Shown: positions 1 through 12,974, counted from the stretch's first letter. The stretch is 64,000 nucleotides of DNA from Sciurus carolinensis (GCF_902686445.1 NC_062220.1:90086143-90150142); one strand, 5' to 3'. The notes: generated by a model not told the origin, from the letters alone. Numbers and translations: made by a program.

Positions 1-14
1 TCACCCTAAGTAGT

Positions 15-20
<6 letters not shown>

Positions 21-60
<40 letters not shown>
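21..60. repeat. (GT)20 microsatellite
   Basis: An uninterrupted run of twenty GT dinucleotides. It abuts an antisense L1 fragment. Perfect runs of this length are usually length-polymorphic. Confidence 0.97.
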
Positions 61-62
<2 letters not shown>

Positions 63-63
63 T

Positions 64-690
64 GTAGTGAGAATACTTAAGATCTACCCTTTCAGTAAAT
101 TTCATGTTTAGGCAATACATTATTTTTGACTATAGTCACCAAGCTGTACATTAAGACTCTAGAGTTTATTCATTCTTATAATGAAAGTTTGTACCCTTGG
201 ACCAACATCTTCCCATTCTCTCCAATTCCACAACCTGCCCCCTTTTGGAAACTACCCTTTGACATATTTCTATGTGTTCAATTTTTTTAGATTCCACATG
301 TAAGTGAGATCACTCAGTACCACGTCCTTCTGTGCCGGGCTCAAGTCACCTGATATGATGTTCTCCATAACCATCCATGTTGTTGCAAATGGCAGTAGTT
401 CTTTCTTGTTTAAGGCTAAATGATATTCCATTACATCAAAATATTCTCTACTTTCTTTTTCCATTCATCCATTGCTGACCACTTAGGTTGTTCTGTATCT
501 TGGCTCTTATGAATAAAGCTGCAATGAATGTGGAAGTACAGATATTTTTTGAGATAGTGACTTATTCCCTTTGAATATAAACCCAGAAGTTGGATTACCA
601 GATCATAAGATAGTTCTATTTTTAATTTTTTTGAGGAACTCCATACTTTTCCATAATGGCTTGTACCAATTTAAGTTCCTCCAGTAATGT
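64..690 (-). mobile_element. old L1 3' untranslated region, antisense
   Basis: Read on the + strand, this matches the familiar reverse-complement text of mammalian L1M 3' UTRs. It has the segment around 300-380 (short matches such as gttctccataaccatccatg), the 'attccattacat' stretch near 425, and the 'cttggctcttatgaataaagc' segment near 500. The 64-codon reverse frame at 270-464 lies in this non-coding tail and is not a gene. The family assignment (L1MA/MB-like) comes from recall of the text. Confidence 0.8.
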
Positions 691-715
691 GACAAATTCT
701 GAGATGTCCTAAATT

Positions 716-2742
716 AGTAGTAAGCCAGAGAATGAAGTCAGGATACAGATAAGAGAAGCCAGTTTGACTCATAGCTTCAAGTTAAACCAACGAAGGAAAA
801 AAAAAAAATGCTTCCCATTCCTTTCCTGTGTGCTGAAGAGTCCTGAGAAGCTACGTTGCATTCTGCTTCGGGAACCAACCAACCAAGAAGTAGCCCAACC
901 TTCTCTTTATGACCTAACCTTCTATCCCAGAACTTGGCTCACTTTGTATTGTCCTGTTCCTCATATCTCTAGGCAATGCAAGTTCACTGTAAGTGATTTT
1001 TTTCTTCTCCCAAAACATTCTTACAAGGTACCCTTGCACCTGAGGTCTGATGGACATTTTTCCAGTTCCTGTCTGACTATGCTGCTGGTAGGTTAGGGAA
1101 TTTGTTCCAGGCCCTCTCTATCAACTTTGGGCTAGCAACTCTCCAACTCTATAAACTATTTTTGGAGAAGTTTTAGTCTCAAGTTTGGGTTAACAAATAT
1201 AAAATGGTCCACTTCATTCCACATCTAAATGGGTCCACTTAGTCCTACCAGGACATTGGATATTCTTATTTAATTAAACAATATTGACTAAGTACCCACC
1301 ACATGTCAGAGCCTAATATTTAAAAAAGTGTTTGGCTTAAAAAGAAATAAGTCATAGTACCTGCTTCTGTGACTTTGACCATAATCTAATTCATTTGGAT
1401 AATTGCTCTAAGGGGGATATAAAAAAGGGGTGACAGCATAGAAAAAAAGGTTCTTTGGAGAATCAAGGAAAACTTTACAGAGAAGAAACCTTTAGCTAAG
1501 TCTTGAGGGACAGTTGGACAAGAATAAGGCTGTGAAAAGATGGGCTATGAAAAGGGTCCCTGACCCCTGACCCGTCACCCCCCAAATGGCTATCTCTACT
1601 TCTGGGACTCAGAGCAGAACAGGACTGAGAATTCCTGTGCCTGGTTCTCAGCACAGCCCTCAGGAATCCCTTAGATCCTTAATCCTTGCAGAATTCTTGG
1701 GCATCACCCATGGCAGCAGAGTTGAATCCACAATGCTTTTGAGAACCAATATGCACTGCAAAAATTCCAACGAATGGATCACAAATACAGAAATTCCTGT
1801 TCTAGACGTTGTTGTTGATTTGTACCAAGGTTAACTTCTTCATTTTAAACACTTTCATGAATAAATGATAGTCCCAAGCTCATTTCTATTCCTAAAGCTC
1901 AAAAACCAGTTTAGGTTGAAAAAGTCACATATTTTTGTAGTTCCAGAAAATCTCACAATGAGTGCTGACTTATAAACTATTTATTATAAAAGTACCTTTT
2001 TCTCCAAATACATGCAACTGATCCTGCAAAATAAATAAGTTTAGATATGGCCTCATGGATACCAATTTCTTAATTGCAATAAAAATTGAAACTTTTTTCT
2101 TTGAAAACTGTGAACAACTTTATTCAGGAGCAAATAAATAAAAAAATAAATAATAAATAACATCTGTTTATCTGATTGGGACCTGTAGAAAGTGACTCCC
2201 AGAAATTGCATGTGAAATTTCTGGAATTTCATGGAATTAATTATCCAATGGTATCCCTTTGGTTTCCAGTATTTGTCAAGTGTTATTTTTAATCTTGATT
2301 ATGATCAATTTTTCACAGATACCTAGAGGGTGTAGAAATGAGTAACATTTGAAATTTTTTAAAATGTGAATTTCTTACAGTCCTCATTAAGCCAGCCTAA
2401 TTACCTCTTTGATTCAGCATCTTGCATATGCTCTGCACAGTAGCAACCTGTGTAAAGAAGCTGTTGTTGAGAAAATATATTGTCAATTTCAGTTTCAAAA
2501 TTCTTCAGGGAAACCCAAGGCCAAGGTTACATAGCTGAACCAAAGAGAAAGATTCAATATTTATATGACTCCCCCAGTCCCTATAGTCTAAAGAATCTAG
2601 TTGGGACTATTTAAAATATGTACACAGCAACATTTCTATGATTGAAAGAATCCATCAAGTTATTATCTAACCAATCAATAAAGATGATTAGCCAATGTGT
2701 CAATAACCTCTCTGCCTTATGCTTTGCTTTGTATGTAGGAAG
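716..2742. other. no gene seen; apparently unique AT-rich DNA
   Basis: I recognise no repeat family or gene here. Short forward frames at 764-1096 and 1586-1834 have no domain, no splice context and unremarkable composition. An A-rich AAATA-type simple tract lies at about 2125-2160. Old, unrecognised repeats are possible. Confidence 0.5.
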
Positions 2743-2925
2743 CAACAGAGTGTAGGCGTTAAAGGTCTAAACTCGGAAGCCACATTGGACTTGAATTCTA
2801 ACTCTCTTAAAGCTGTGCAACTTGGTCAAGTTTGCTTAAATTCAATATGCTTTACATCCATATCATTAAAATGGGAATATTTATAGTTACCTTCTTGAGG
2901 GGTGACTATAAGGATTGAGTGAAGG
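2743..2925 (+). repeat. MIR SINE, sense
   Basis: The order of MIR landmarks is visible though diverged: an acquired-feature segment (ttggacttgaattctaac), the 'gctgtgcaacttggtcaagt' core, the 'attaaaatgggaatattta' segment and the 'ctataaggattgagtga' end. MIR is an ancient, inactive tRNA-derived SINE. Confidence 0.7.
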
Positions 2926-3128
2926 GAGGGGAGGGGTTTGGGGAGAGGAAGGATAGTAGAATGAATTGGACATTATTACCCTAGATACACATATGACTAC
3001 ATGACCCGTGTGATTCTACATCATGTACAACCAGAAGAATGAAAAGTTATACTCCATTTTTGTATGATGTGTCAGAGTGCATTCTACTGTCATGTATAAC
3101 TAATTAGAACAAATTTAAAAAGTGGTTA
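2926..3128 (+). mobile_element. 5'-truncated squirrel-type L1 tail (3' UTR), sense
   Basis: A G-rich polypurine tract (gggaggggaggggtttgggg) is followed by a tail shared with many copies in this window: 'attattaccctagatacac', 'gattctacatcatgtacaac', 'ctactgtcatgtataacta', then an A-rich end. A G-rich tract before the 3' end is typical of L1 3' UTRs, so I read these as severely 5'-truncated L1 insertions. A short aaggatt match on both sides may be the target-site duplication. Confidence 0.65.
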
Positions 3129-4279
3129 AAAAAAGGATTAAATACCTTTCTTGCTTTCCCAAACTACCAGGCTAAAGTCATGTAACAGAGACTACCCATA
3201 TACCCATGTACCCCTGAGATATCCCAGCTTCCCTTGCAGGTAGAGTTGTGTGGCTAGCACTGACCCATCAACTTGAGCATCAGAATCTGTGTCACTGCTG
3301 GGTCAAGCTGATTAAGGACTGATGTGTTTTCTCCTTCCCTCTCTTCCCCACCATGGTCACTTTGGAGACCCTTAGTGTCTTATCATAGAGCTCTGATATG
3401 GTAAGAGCCCTGATCCCTGAGCCAGTGTTTGAAAGAGAGACACAGGCAGCTGCACAATCCTTGGTGAACTTTGTGTGAACAAGAAATAACGTGCTTATTA
3501 TGATCTGTGATGAGCCAATGAGATTTTGGGAGTTTGTTGCCATAATACAGCCCAACATTACCCTTTAAAATCATAAGCAATTATTTATGTTTATATAACC
3601 CTGCTTTCTTCTCCCTTTAAATTTTAATTATCTATTTTAATTTTTGTATAACAATTAAAACATTAAGCCATAACTCTTTAAGAAATAAACATGTATATTT
3701 AATTTTTATTATACGAATTCCATAATTTTTGCAATGAATCAGGTTGTTCTGTTGAGTTCCAGGCTAATCTATGTAATTGTAGTCAGAGACTGGCCTGAAG
3801 AATTTTTGATGACATTTGTTTAATGATATTGAAAAAAAATGGTGACTTTACCCCTCATGCTGAAGGATTTCAGTTATTGTGAATTCATATTTTTATGAAT
3901 AAACTCCAATTAGAATGTTCTGGTGAATGGTCTCCACTTCTCCTAATTTGGAGTTGTAACTTGCCACTACTTCGCTGTTTTTTCCAATATTTTTGTTGAT
4001 TCTCTGGACTCAAAATCTTGAATTTTTATTCCACTAAGTTGAGAGCAAGTCCTATAACTTGCATTTTTAGCAACTAAAATCCCATGACTGGTTTCTCCTT
4101 GACTGCAGATTTGGGTGATAGGTTCTGACCATGAAAGAGATATAATGTTTTATTTTCCATACCAAATCCTGCTACTTGACCTCACATAACTGGATATTTC
4201 TTTAGCATCTCTCTTGATAGTCGCTTCTTCCAAAATTTCATGGGATCTTTTACAACAGACTACTTAAGCAAACGGCCTT
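3129..4279. other. no gene seen; AT-rich DNA
   Basis: No repeat recognised with confidence and no credible coding frame. The two overlapping reverse frames around 3292-3580 have no domain. Confidence 0.45.
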
Positions 4280-5245
4280 TTAAAGTTATAATTTTATTAT
4301 TGAAATTTAAAACATAGGTAGTAAACTCAAAATTCAAAAAAATACAATGGTTAGTTGTGAAAATTGTCTGTTTCCATTCCATCTCCTTGTCACTCTTTTC
4401 CCTCATGCAGCAATATTGCCTCTGTGTGTTTAAGGATCTCGGTGACACAGAGACAAGTTAGCACAGAAATGCATGAAGTCACACTTATGCACACACCCAC
4501 ATAGGCATGCACCCACACATTCTTTTATTTTTACACAAATGGTGGATATTATGTTCCCTCTTCTAAACTCTTATTTCCCCATTAATGATATATCCCATCT
4601 GGATCCATAAAGATTTTATTTTCTTTTTATACTTTAAATTGAAGTAAATATATGTAGAGAAACCTCCCCACAAATATCCTAATTATACAGCTCAATGAAT
4701 CCCAACAGTGTGACTGTGTGTGTGTGTTCAGCACTTGGATCAGGAAACAGATTTATTATAAACACCCTGGAAGTTCTTACTATTCCTTCCACCCCCGTCC
4801 CATCAATTAGATGTTTTGCAAAACCAACAACGGCATAAAACAATAGCTATGTACAATTCTGTGGGTGGGCAAATTGATGGTTTCTTTAGACTATATATGT
4901 GATTGATTTTTTCCCCTTGATCTTATAACCAGTAACCTAACATCACTTAATTTAACAATTTGTTTCCATATTATTTTGGATTTTCTACATTTACACAAGT
5001 GTCTACATATGCACAATATGGTACATGTGTACAATATCATTCTTATTGTTTATTTTCCAATACTTAATTTGCATCAACTCTTTTTCGTGTCTCACTGTCC
5101 TTGCTAGGCCCTCTAGTACAATGCTGAGTAGAAATTACTAATGATAACCTGCATCTGCCTTATTTCTGACCTCTTTTTATTTACTGAGATGACTATATGA
5201 TTTCCTATTTTGTTCTGTAAATGTAAATTACTTTGGAAGTTCAAC
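4280..5245 (-). mobile_element. old L1 (L1ME-like 3' UTR and end of ORF2), antisense
   Basis: The stretch near 4685-4780 (acagctcaatgaatcccaac, then 'aggaaacagatttattataa') is typical reverse-complement text of L1ME 3' tails. The 5095-5170 segment (gccctctagtacaatgctga) matches the reverse of the L1 ORF2 C-terminal region. The ORF2 text resumes after the LTR at 5246-5630. The frames are destroyed throughout. Confidence 0.7.
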
Positions 5246-5630
5246 TGTATTCATCTGCTTTCTGTCACTATAGAGAAATTCCTGACACGATTAGCTTATA
5301 AAGAGAAAAGGTTTATCTCAGCTCACAGTTTTGCAAGTTCCAATCCATGATCACTTGGCCCTGTTGATTTGTTCCTGTGGGGAGGTAGCATATCGTGGTG
5401 AGAGCGTGTGGCCCAGCAAAACTGTTTACTTCATGATCAGGAAGAAAATAAGATAGTAAGGAGGTGGCTGGAGCCCCACAGTCCCATTCAAAGGCCTGTC
5501 CCCAACAACTTAAAGACCTCCCTCTAGGACCCGCCTCTTACACATTCCATCACCTCCCATGATGCCATCCTGGCCACCAACCCTTTAATATATGGCCCTT
5601 CAGGGGACATTAAAGATTTAAACTATAACA
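5246..5630 (-). mobile_element. ERVL-MaLR-type LTR, antisense, inserted in L1
   Basis: It begins TGTATTCATCTGCTTTCTGT and ends AACTATAACA, giving TG...CA termini on the + strand. The internal text (gcttataaagagaaaaggtt, the 'cagctcacagttttgcaag' segment, the CCT-rich block near 5520-5560) matches MaLR LTRs in reverse. L1 ORF2 text flanks both sides. The flanking five bases, tcaac and taaat, match at only three positions, so any target-site duplication is badly decayed. Confidence 0.75.
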
Positions 5631-7554
5631 TAAATCAACTTTCTTGGAATGAAATTTCCTTGAATGCTGGAGTCAATTGCTAATATTTTATTAGAATTTT
5701 GGAATCTCTATTTATGGGAAATATTAGACTTGTTCCTTTTAGGTAATATATTGTCAAGGTTTGGTATCAAGATTATGGTAGCCTTATGAAATTGTTGTCA
5801 AATTTTCATTTTTCTGTTCTCTGAAACTATTTGTAATAAATTAATGCTAATTATTCCTTAAATAATTGGTAGAATTTACCAAAAATGTTTATTGAATTGG
5901 AAATTTCTTTACAAGATATTTGTCATAAATTCAGTTTCCATAATCTATATACATCTTTTCTGACTTTCTCTTTCTTCCTAGGTCTACCGTAGTAAATTTT
6001 GTCTTTCTAGTAATACTTCAACTCATCTAAATCTTCAAATCTATTGGTATTAAATTGCTCATAGCATTCTCATTGTTTATTAAAGTTTGTTGGATCTGAA
6101 ATGTCATTTGCTTTTATTTCTAATATTGATGATCTGCACCTTATATCTTTCTTTAAAAAACAACATTGTTAGAAGTTTGTCAGTTTTATGAGATATTTTC
6201 TTCAAGAAGCCAAGTTTTGACCTTATTGTTTTTTTTAATCCCCTCTCCCCATTTTATGAATAGCTGTTCCTATTGTTAGGTTCCCCATTTTCTTCTGGTT
6301 TAATATGCTGTTGTTTCCTAATTTTTTGAGATTAATGGTTCACTTATTTATTTTCCAACCTCTATTATTTTCTAAAATATGATTTTAAGGCCAGTTTTAA
6401 ATAGTGACCATATTTGCATCCATAAAGATTTGATTTGTCATATTTTCATTATCATTTCAGCCTAAAATCTTTTAAAATTCCCATTGAAATTTCTTCCCTA
6501 ATATGGGATATATGGAAGAGTATTCCTTAATCTCCATACATTGGGGGATTTATATAAATATCTTTTTGCAGCTGAGTTCTGACTGAGTTTCACTGTTGTC
6601 AGAGTTCACAATCTGATGTATTTTACAGTGCATAATATAGTTGATGCAAAAGCTTCCAAACACAATTTGAAAATAATACATGTTCTATAATCTTTAGTAT
6701 GTTACTAATGTCAAGTTTATTGACCCACATTTCTCTAATTTTCTATATCATATTCAGTCTTGTCTGCTTTTCTACTCAGTTACTGGGAGAGGCATGTTAA
6801 TGACATACTTTACCTAAAATTTAAAATTGTAGATATTGTCTATCATGCCAATCCTAATTTTTACTTTCTAGATATTTAAAATTTATCTTATCATGCTTTT
6901 CATATCTTCTTATTGAACTGGCACTTTTATGAAATATTCTTCTTTTCTAGTAACCATTTCTTGCCATAAATGCTCCTAATATGCTTTGTGAACTTTCATT
7001 TCATTTTGTTTAATATTTGTATGCCATATCCTTGTCCATCTCTTTATCCTCAAATTTTTTGTGGCTTTATATTTACAATGGGTCTTTATTAGAGAACATA
7101 GAGTCAGGCTTCATTCTTATTATCTTTTCTATTCTTGAAATCTTTTTATTTTAAATGGACTTTTTGGTTTATTAATTATATATACTAATATCTTTGTGTG
7201 TAAGCTCTTTAATACTTATTTTTTAATCCATCTTTTCAATAATACTCTCTCTCTCTTTTTACTCTGTTTCAAATTACCAAGTAATTTTTGCTACTCCTTT
7301 TTCCCCTTCCTACTGGGTTGTTTTTAATGTGTTGTTTTACTCATGTTTCGTGAGCTATTCTAGGGGTGGCAAAGTGTTATCTTGATTTTTCAATGATTAG
7401 TAAATCAGTATTTTTGCTACCTCTCCAACAACGTGATGACTTTAAAACACTTTGACTCAATTCACCTCTCCCCCACCTTTTTGTTATTGTCTTCTCTTAC
7501 TTTAATTCTCTCTATATTTTAAATTCCACACATTACTGTCATTTTATATCATTA
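5631..7554 (-). mobile_element. old L1 ORF2 region, antisense
   Basis: This continues the reversed L1 ORF2 from before the LTR. Landmarks are 'ggaatgaaatttccttgaat' near 5647, 'tctaatattttattagaatt' type text, 'catttatattt'-like reverse-transcriptase-region text around 5880-6100, and 'gtggctttatatttacaatg' near 7062. The frames are full of stops, and no functional reverse transcriptase is encoded. Confidence 0.7.
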
Positions 7555-7768
7555 TTATTTTTTGGTGGGAGGTAATGGGAACTGAACTCAGGGTCACTCA
7601 ACCACTGAATCACATCCCCAGCCCTATTTTGTATTTTATTTAGAGATAGGATCTCACTGAGCTGCTTAGCACCTTGCTTTTGCTGAGACTGGCTTTGAAC
7701 TTGTGATCCTCCTGCCTCAGCCTCCCTAGTCGCTTGGATTACAGGCGGGTGCCACGGTGCCCAGCTAT
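7555..7768 (-). repeat. B1-dID composite SINE, antisense
   Basis: The 5' part (read +) is the reversed ID half (gaactgaactcagggtcact, cacatccccagccct). After an A-rich linker seen as T-rich, the reversed 7SL-derived B1 half follows (gatcctcctgcctcagcct, gattacaggcgggtgccac). This dimer is characteristic of squirrel-related rodents and supports the taxon call. It interrupts antisense L1 sequence. Confidence 0.9.
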
Positions 7769-9065
7769 ATCATTATTTTTATTTATGTTCAGCTACATAT
7801 TTACTCTTTCCTTTGTTCTTTGTTTACTCCTGAATATTTTTCTGCCTCATATTGTGTTCTCTTTGTTTAAAGAAATGCAATTAGTATTTAATTTATATGG
7901 AAACTTCAGGGACAATTTTTTTTTGGAGGGGGCACTTTTATGACTTTTATTTTGCTTTTGTTTCTGAAGAACATTTTTTCTAGGTAAAGAATCCCAGTTT
8001 GATGATTATTTTCTTTCAGCACTGAAAATTATCATCAAAATTTCTTTTGTCTTCCATTGTTTCTTTCCAAAAGTCACCTGTCAGTCTTAATTTTGTTCTT
8101 TTACAAGTAACCTATCCTTTTTTCTCTGCTTATTTTAAAGATTTTCCTTGTTGTATTCAGTTTAATCATGATGTGATGAGTATGAGTTTACTTATATTCA
8201 CTTATATTTGTTCTCTTTGGAATTTACAAAGATTTAAAAGCTTTTATTAATTTTGGAAAATTCTTAATTATTATTTGTTTAATGTTAAATATCTTTTTAT
8301 ATCTCATCTTCTATAATTCCAATTACATATATGTTAGAAATTTTGTTTTACTATGTCCCACAAAGATTATGTAAAGACATAGTAGAGCATCCAAATATTA
8401 AAGTGCTAAGTAAAACAAATGCAAACCAAAACACAACACTAAGAGCAAAAAAGGAAAGGTGCTCCTCTTCCAATAAGGAAGAGGTTGTTGCAGACCTAGT
8501 CAACGGATAACAACAATTAGAAAATCTAGATACTTATCAAACAATTAAACCAAATGTACTACCATTTGAGTTGTTAGAAAGTACCAAGGTATAGAGATCT
8601 TGAAGAGCCAATATCCCAGAATAAGAAAATTTCTGCAAGGGTATGATCTGTTTTGCAATTTTCAAAGATTTTCCTTAAGTTCTTCAATATGGGTGTTTTG
8701 TGCTTATCTACTTCCAAATCACTGATTTATCATATAGCTGTCTCAAATTCACTATTTGGTTCATCTATTGAGTTCCTAGTTTGAATATTTATTTTGATGT
8801 TGTAAAATTTCAGTATTTCTTAAATACGTGGTCCAAACATTTACATTTATTTCACTATCTTGTATTCTAAATTTTACTAAATATATTTTAATACCTATTT
8901 AATAGCCTTTTTGTAAAAAGTCAATTGTCTGGGTCATCTTAGAATTTATTCCTATTGTCTATTTCTCCTTTTTGGGAAAATATTTTCATAGCAGACATTG
9001 TGAAATATTGAGGTCTTTCTATCTAAACCTTATCTTCTAACATCATTGGAAAAGTACAGATAATT
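7769..9065 (-). mobile_element. old L1M/HAL1-type sequence, antisense, interrupted
   Basis: Text such as 'ttctttcagcactgaaaatt' near 8014, 'gattttccttgttgtattca' near 8140 and 'ccaattacatatatgttag' near 8318 matches the reverse of HAL1/L1M elements. The match breaks at about 8369-8662, where an unrelated segment sits between copies of caaagatt, then resumes. The two forward frames of 60-70 codons here are incidental. Confidence 0.6.
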
Positions 9066-9407
9066 AGTACATTTTCTGTTACTATAACAAAATACCTGAG
9101 GTAGGTTCACTTTATAGAGGAAAGAGTTTGTTTAGTTTATGGTTTTGGAGGCTGAAAGTCTTATATTGCGTGGTTCCCTTCAATTTGACTTCTCATGAGG
9201 GTCTCAGGGTGGATGGCATCATGATAGAAGCACACATAGGAGTAGGAGATCACAGAAAGTCAGAGAGAGGCTGGGGTCTCAAATTCCCTTCTGAGGTAAC
9301 ATTGACCTAATGACCTTGCAGTAGACTCCAGTTCTTAAAGTCCCACCTCCCAACTTCACCACATTGAGTGCAAAGATCACACGAACACCACATCCAAAAG
9401 AGAGCAG
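9066..9407 (-). mobile_element. ERVL-MaLR-type LTR, antisense, degraded
   Basis: The + strand text starts near 'tctgttactataacaaaata', continues 'gcctgaggtaggttcac'-type and 'ttttggaggctgaaagtc' segments, and passes through 'cccacctcccaacttcacca' near 9342. This is the same order as the LTRs at 5246 and 62546. The ends are too decayed to assign exactly. Confidence 0.7.
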
Positions 9408-10069
9408 CAGCTTACCCTATTTCAGGCAGGGATTGAGCAGTTTTTGGCAGAATTTCAGGCCTTGTAATGCTTGTTCTATTTATGCTTTTTTCTAATTCCT
9501 TGAGTGTGGTTCTCAGGGATCCCAGATGAAAACTTGGTGTACTTAACACTGCCTCTCCTTCTTGAGTGGCTCTGAACTTGTTTTTTAAAAAAATCTCCCC
9601 AGCATTGTGCAACTGCCAAAAGCTCTATAAAGCTTTGCTAAATTTCTCTTGGTCAAACCAAATTGGGAATCAGTAATTGATTCAAGGGGAAGCTTCGCAT
9701 TTTTAGTGTCACTAATCCCTGCTTCCTTTCTCTTAATTCCTTAACTTCTGGCACTGTTAGCAGCCCGGAGCTCCATTTTTTTTTTTTTTTTTTTTTTTTT
9801 TCCTCACCAGATCCTGAAATTGTTGAAAGCTGTTTTCAGCTTCTCATTCTTTCAGTAGCTTCTTTTTGCTCATTTTCTCCTTTTCTTTGTCTGTACCTCT
9901 TGCAAAATGGCAAAATACTCATCTGTTTCTCTTCTCTCCTTTCGAATTCTGACTACCTTGGTACTTCTCTGTTGCCTTCAAATTTCTTTCATAATCCAGT
10001 TATTTTCATTATTCTTAGAAGGTGTTTGATCTGCTATAAATCAATTCTCAATTTCCAAAAGTGGAATGC
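9408..10069. other. no gene seen; contains a 26-base T run
   Basis: Mostly unrecognised sequence. A (T)26 run lies at 9776-9801. It could be the tail of a lost antisense retrocopy or simple slippage, and I see no target-site duplication to decide. Confidence 0.5.
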
Positions 10070-10490
10070 ATTTTTCTTTGATTTTTTTCTCAGTTACATG
10101 GTATACCATTGTATAAATATTCTAAATCTTTTATACTTAAGGATATTTAGGCTATTTTCAATATTTGTTATTGCAAATATAAAGCTGTGAATAACTTACA
10201 TGTACATTACTTCACACATATGCAAATATATGCTATGTAAATTTCTAGAGAAAAATTGCTTGATCAAAGGGAATGCACATTTATATTTTGATAAAAATTG
10301 CTGAATTGTCTTACACGAAAATTATCCTAATTTATTGTCCAAATCCTGTATGTGCATGCCTACTTCCCCATATCTTAAGAACACTGTGTGTTATTTTAAT
10401 TTTTGTATTTGCCAATTTGGTAGCTAAAATTGGCTCTCATTATAGTTCTTGTCTGCGCCACCCTTATTGTGCGAGATGGAACATCTTTCA
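10070..10490 (-). mobile_element. L1ME/L1MC-like 3' UTR, antisense
   Basis: The text 'ggatatttaggctattttca' (10141), 'ttgcaaatataaagctgtga', 'ctagagaaaaattgcttgat' and 'gccaatttggtagctaaaat' follows the reversed order of L1ME/MC 3' tails. The 96- and 79-codon forward frames across 9900-10512 fall in this tail and are not genes. Confidence 0.65.
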
Positions 10491-10739
10491 TACTGTGGAA
10501 GTCCCCAGTTAACACTCTACAGATTTGTTATAGATGATCAACATTTCTCAGAGTATATTCCATTAAATTCACATGAAACTTGATGCTGGGGGGAAAATGA
10601 TGCATATTGTATTTCCTCCCTTTAGAATAAAAAACTGCCATGAAAAGAAATTCATTTCACTGTTTTTACTGTGAAATATGATACATGATTTTATATCATA
10701 ATAGTTGTCATTTTCACCAATCATAAGTGATTCAGTGAC

Positions 10740-12800
10740 ATTAAACACTCACTATGTTGTCTAACTCTCCTTGCTATCTATATACAAGGCTTTTTCATCA
10801 TCGACGACAGAATCTTTGTGCCCACTAAACATTACCTCCCACCTCCTGGTCCTCCCAGCACCTGGTAACCTCCATTCATTCTCCTTTCTGTCTCTATGAT
10901 TTCATCTATTCTAGGTTCCTCATATAACTGGAATCATACAATATCTGTCCTTCTGTGTCCAGATTATCTCACTAAGCATAATGTTTTCAAGGACCACCCA
11001 AGTTGTAGCATATATCAAAATTTTATTCATTTCTGTGGTTGAATAATATTCTATGTATACATTATTTATCCATTTATCTGTTGATGGAAATTTGGATTGT
11101 ATCTGCCTTTTGGCTATTGTGAATAATGAATGGACACCAGTGTACAGGTCTGTTTGGATCTCTGCTTTCATTTCTTTGGATGTATACCTAAGATTGAAAT
11201 TGATGAACTATATTGTTCTATATTTAACCATTTAAGAAATTGCCAATTGATTTCCACAACAGCTACACCATTTTACATTCTCATCAACAATAATAAGCAT
11301 TCATATATTTCCACATCCTTGCCAACAATTGTGATTTTTTTTTTTTTTTTTTTACTAAAAATATAGCCATCCTAGTAAGGATGAGGAACTGTTTCATTCT
11401 GGTTTTGATTTAAATTTCTCAAATGATCATATTGAGAATCTTTTCATATGATTATTGGATATTTGTATATCTTCTTTTAGAAAATGTCTGTTCAAGTCCT
11501 TAATCCATTTTTCCCCCATTGAATTGTTAGTTCTTTTTATTGGTATTGCCTAACAGGAGTTCTTTATGTATTCTGCCTACTCAATCCCTATTTAGATATC
11601 TAATTTGTAAATATCTTTTCACATTCAGTAGACTGTCTATTCACTTTCCTGGTAGTATCCTTTGATGCATAAAAGTTTTTAATTTTACTACAGTTCAAAT
11701 TATCTATATTTTCTACTGCTTTCTGCATTTTTAATGTCAAAGCCATGAAGTTGTTATCAAACACAAGGTTTCAAAGATTTACTCCAGCTTTGCTTTATAG
11801 TTTCAATTATTCAGTTTAGACCTTGGACATATTTTGATTTTATTTTCATATATGGTGAGTACAAAGAGAGATTCATGTTTTACATGTGGTTATTCAGTTC
11901 TCTTTGGCATTATTTATTGAAAAGACTCTCCTTTCCCCTATTAAATGGTCTTGGCACCCTTAGTGAAAACCAGGTGATATATAAGTGGAGCTTTATTTCT
12001 GGGTTCTCTATTCTATTCCACTGGTCTATGTGTCTGTAATGTGCCAATAACATACTGTTTTAATGACTGTAGCTTCATAGTAAGTTTAGAAATCAGGAAG
12101 TGTAAGTCCTCCAACTCAATTCTTAGGACTGTTTTCACTATTTAGGGGCATTTACAATTTCATATAAATTTGAGGGTCAGTTTTCCCAATTCTGAAAAAT
12201 AAATTTCAAAAGGCTGTTGGAATTTTGCCAGGTTTTGATGTAATCACCAAATTTGTAGGTCACTTTGGGTATTATTGACATCTTAACAACGTCAAGTCTT
12301 CCTATCCATGAAAATAGGATGCCGTTCCATCTATTTAGTTCTTTAATTCATTTCAGCAATGTTCTGTTGCTTCTTTCACTTCCTTGTTTGGATTTATTCC
12401 TAAGTACTTAATTCTCTTGGTTATTGATATAAATAAAATTGCTTTCCTAATTTCATTTTTTAGTTGCTCATTATGAGGTATAAAAAAATAACTGCTTTTG
12501 TGTGTTGATCTCAGATCCTGAAACCCAATGAGTTCATCAGCTCTAGTAGATTTCCTGAATTTTGTGGATTTTTTAAATATTTAGAATCATGTCAACTCTG
12601 AATAGAGATAGTACTACCTCTTCCTTTCTAATTGGGATGATTTTTGTTTATTTTAATTTTTGAATAGCTTTGGTCAGAACTTCCAGTACAGTATTGGACA
12701 GCCGAGGTGAAAGGGGGTACTCTCATGTTGATCCTCATTTTAGGGGAGGGCTTCAGTCATTCACCATTGAACTTGGCCTATTTAACTTTGTTTTAACTCA
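10740..12800 (-). mobile_element. old L1 (3' UTR and C-terminal ORF2), antisense
   Basis: From the left, reversed 3' UTR text is seen ('cacctggtaacctccattca', 'ctcactaagcataatgtttt', 'ttggctattgtgaataatga'). Reversed C-terminal ORF2 text follows ('attccactggtctatgtgtc' near 12015, 'aatgactgtagcttcatagt' near 12062). A T-rich run at about 11336-11353 interrupts it. Many stops and indels are present. It is one of the longest continuous L1 remnants in the window. Confidence 0.75.
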
Positions 12801-12974
12801 AAAGTCTTCCAAACTTCTTTGACTGAGGAACAACCTATTCATATTGGGAAACACTTTTATTGATGGATTAATTATTGGAATGAGTCTATAATATCTGACA
12901 ATTATAATAAACATTCTGGTGCTCAGAGGAACACATGGTGCTCAGATTTCAATTTTGACTCTGGGATTCTGACT

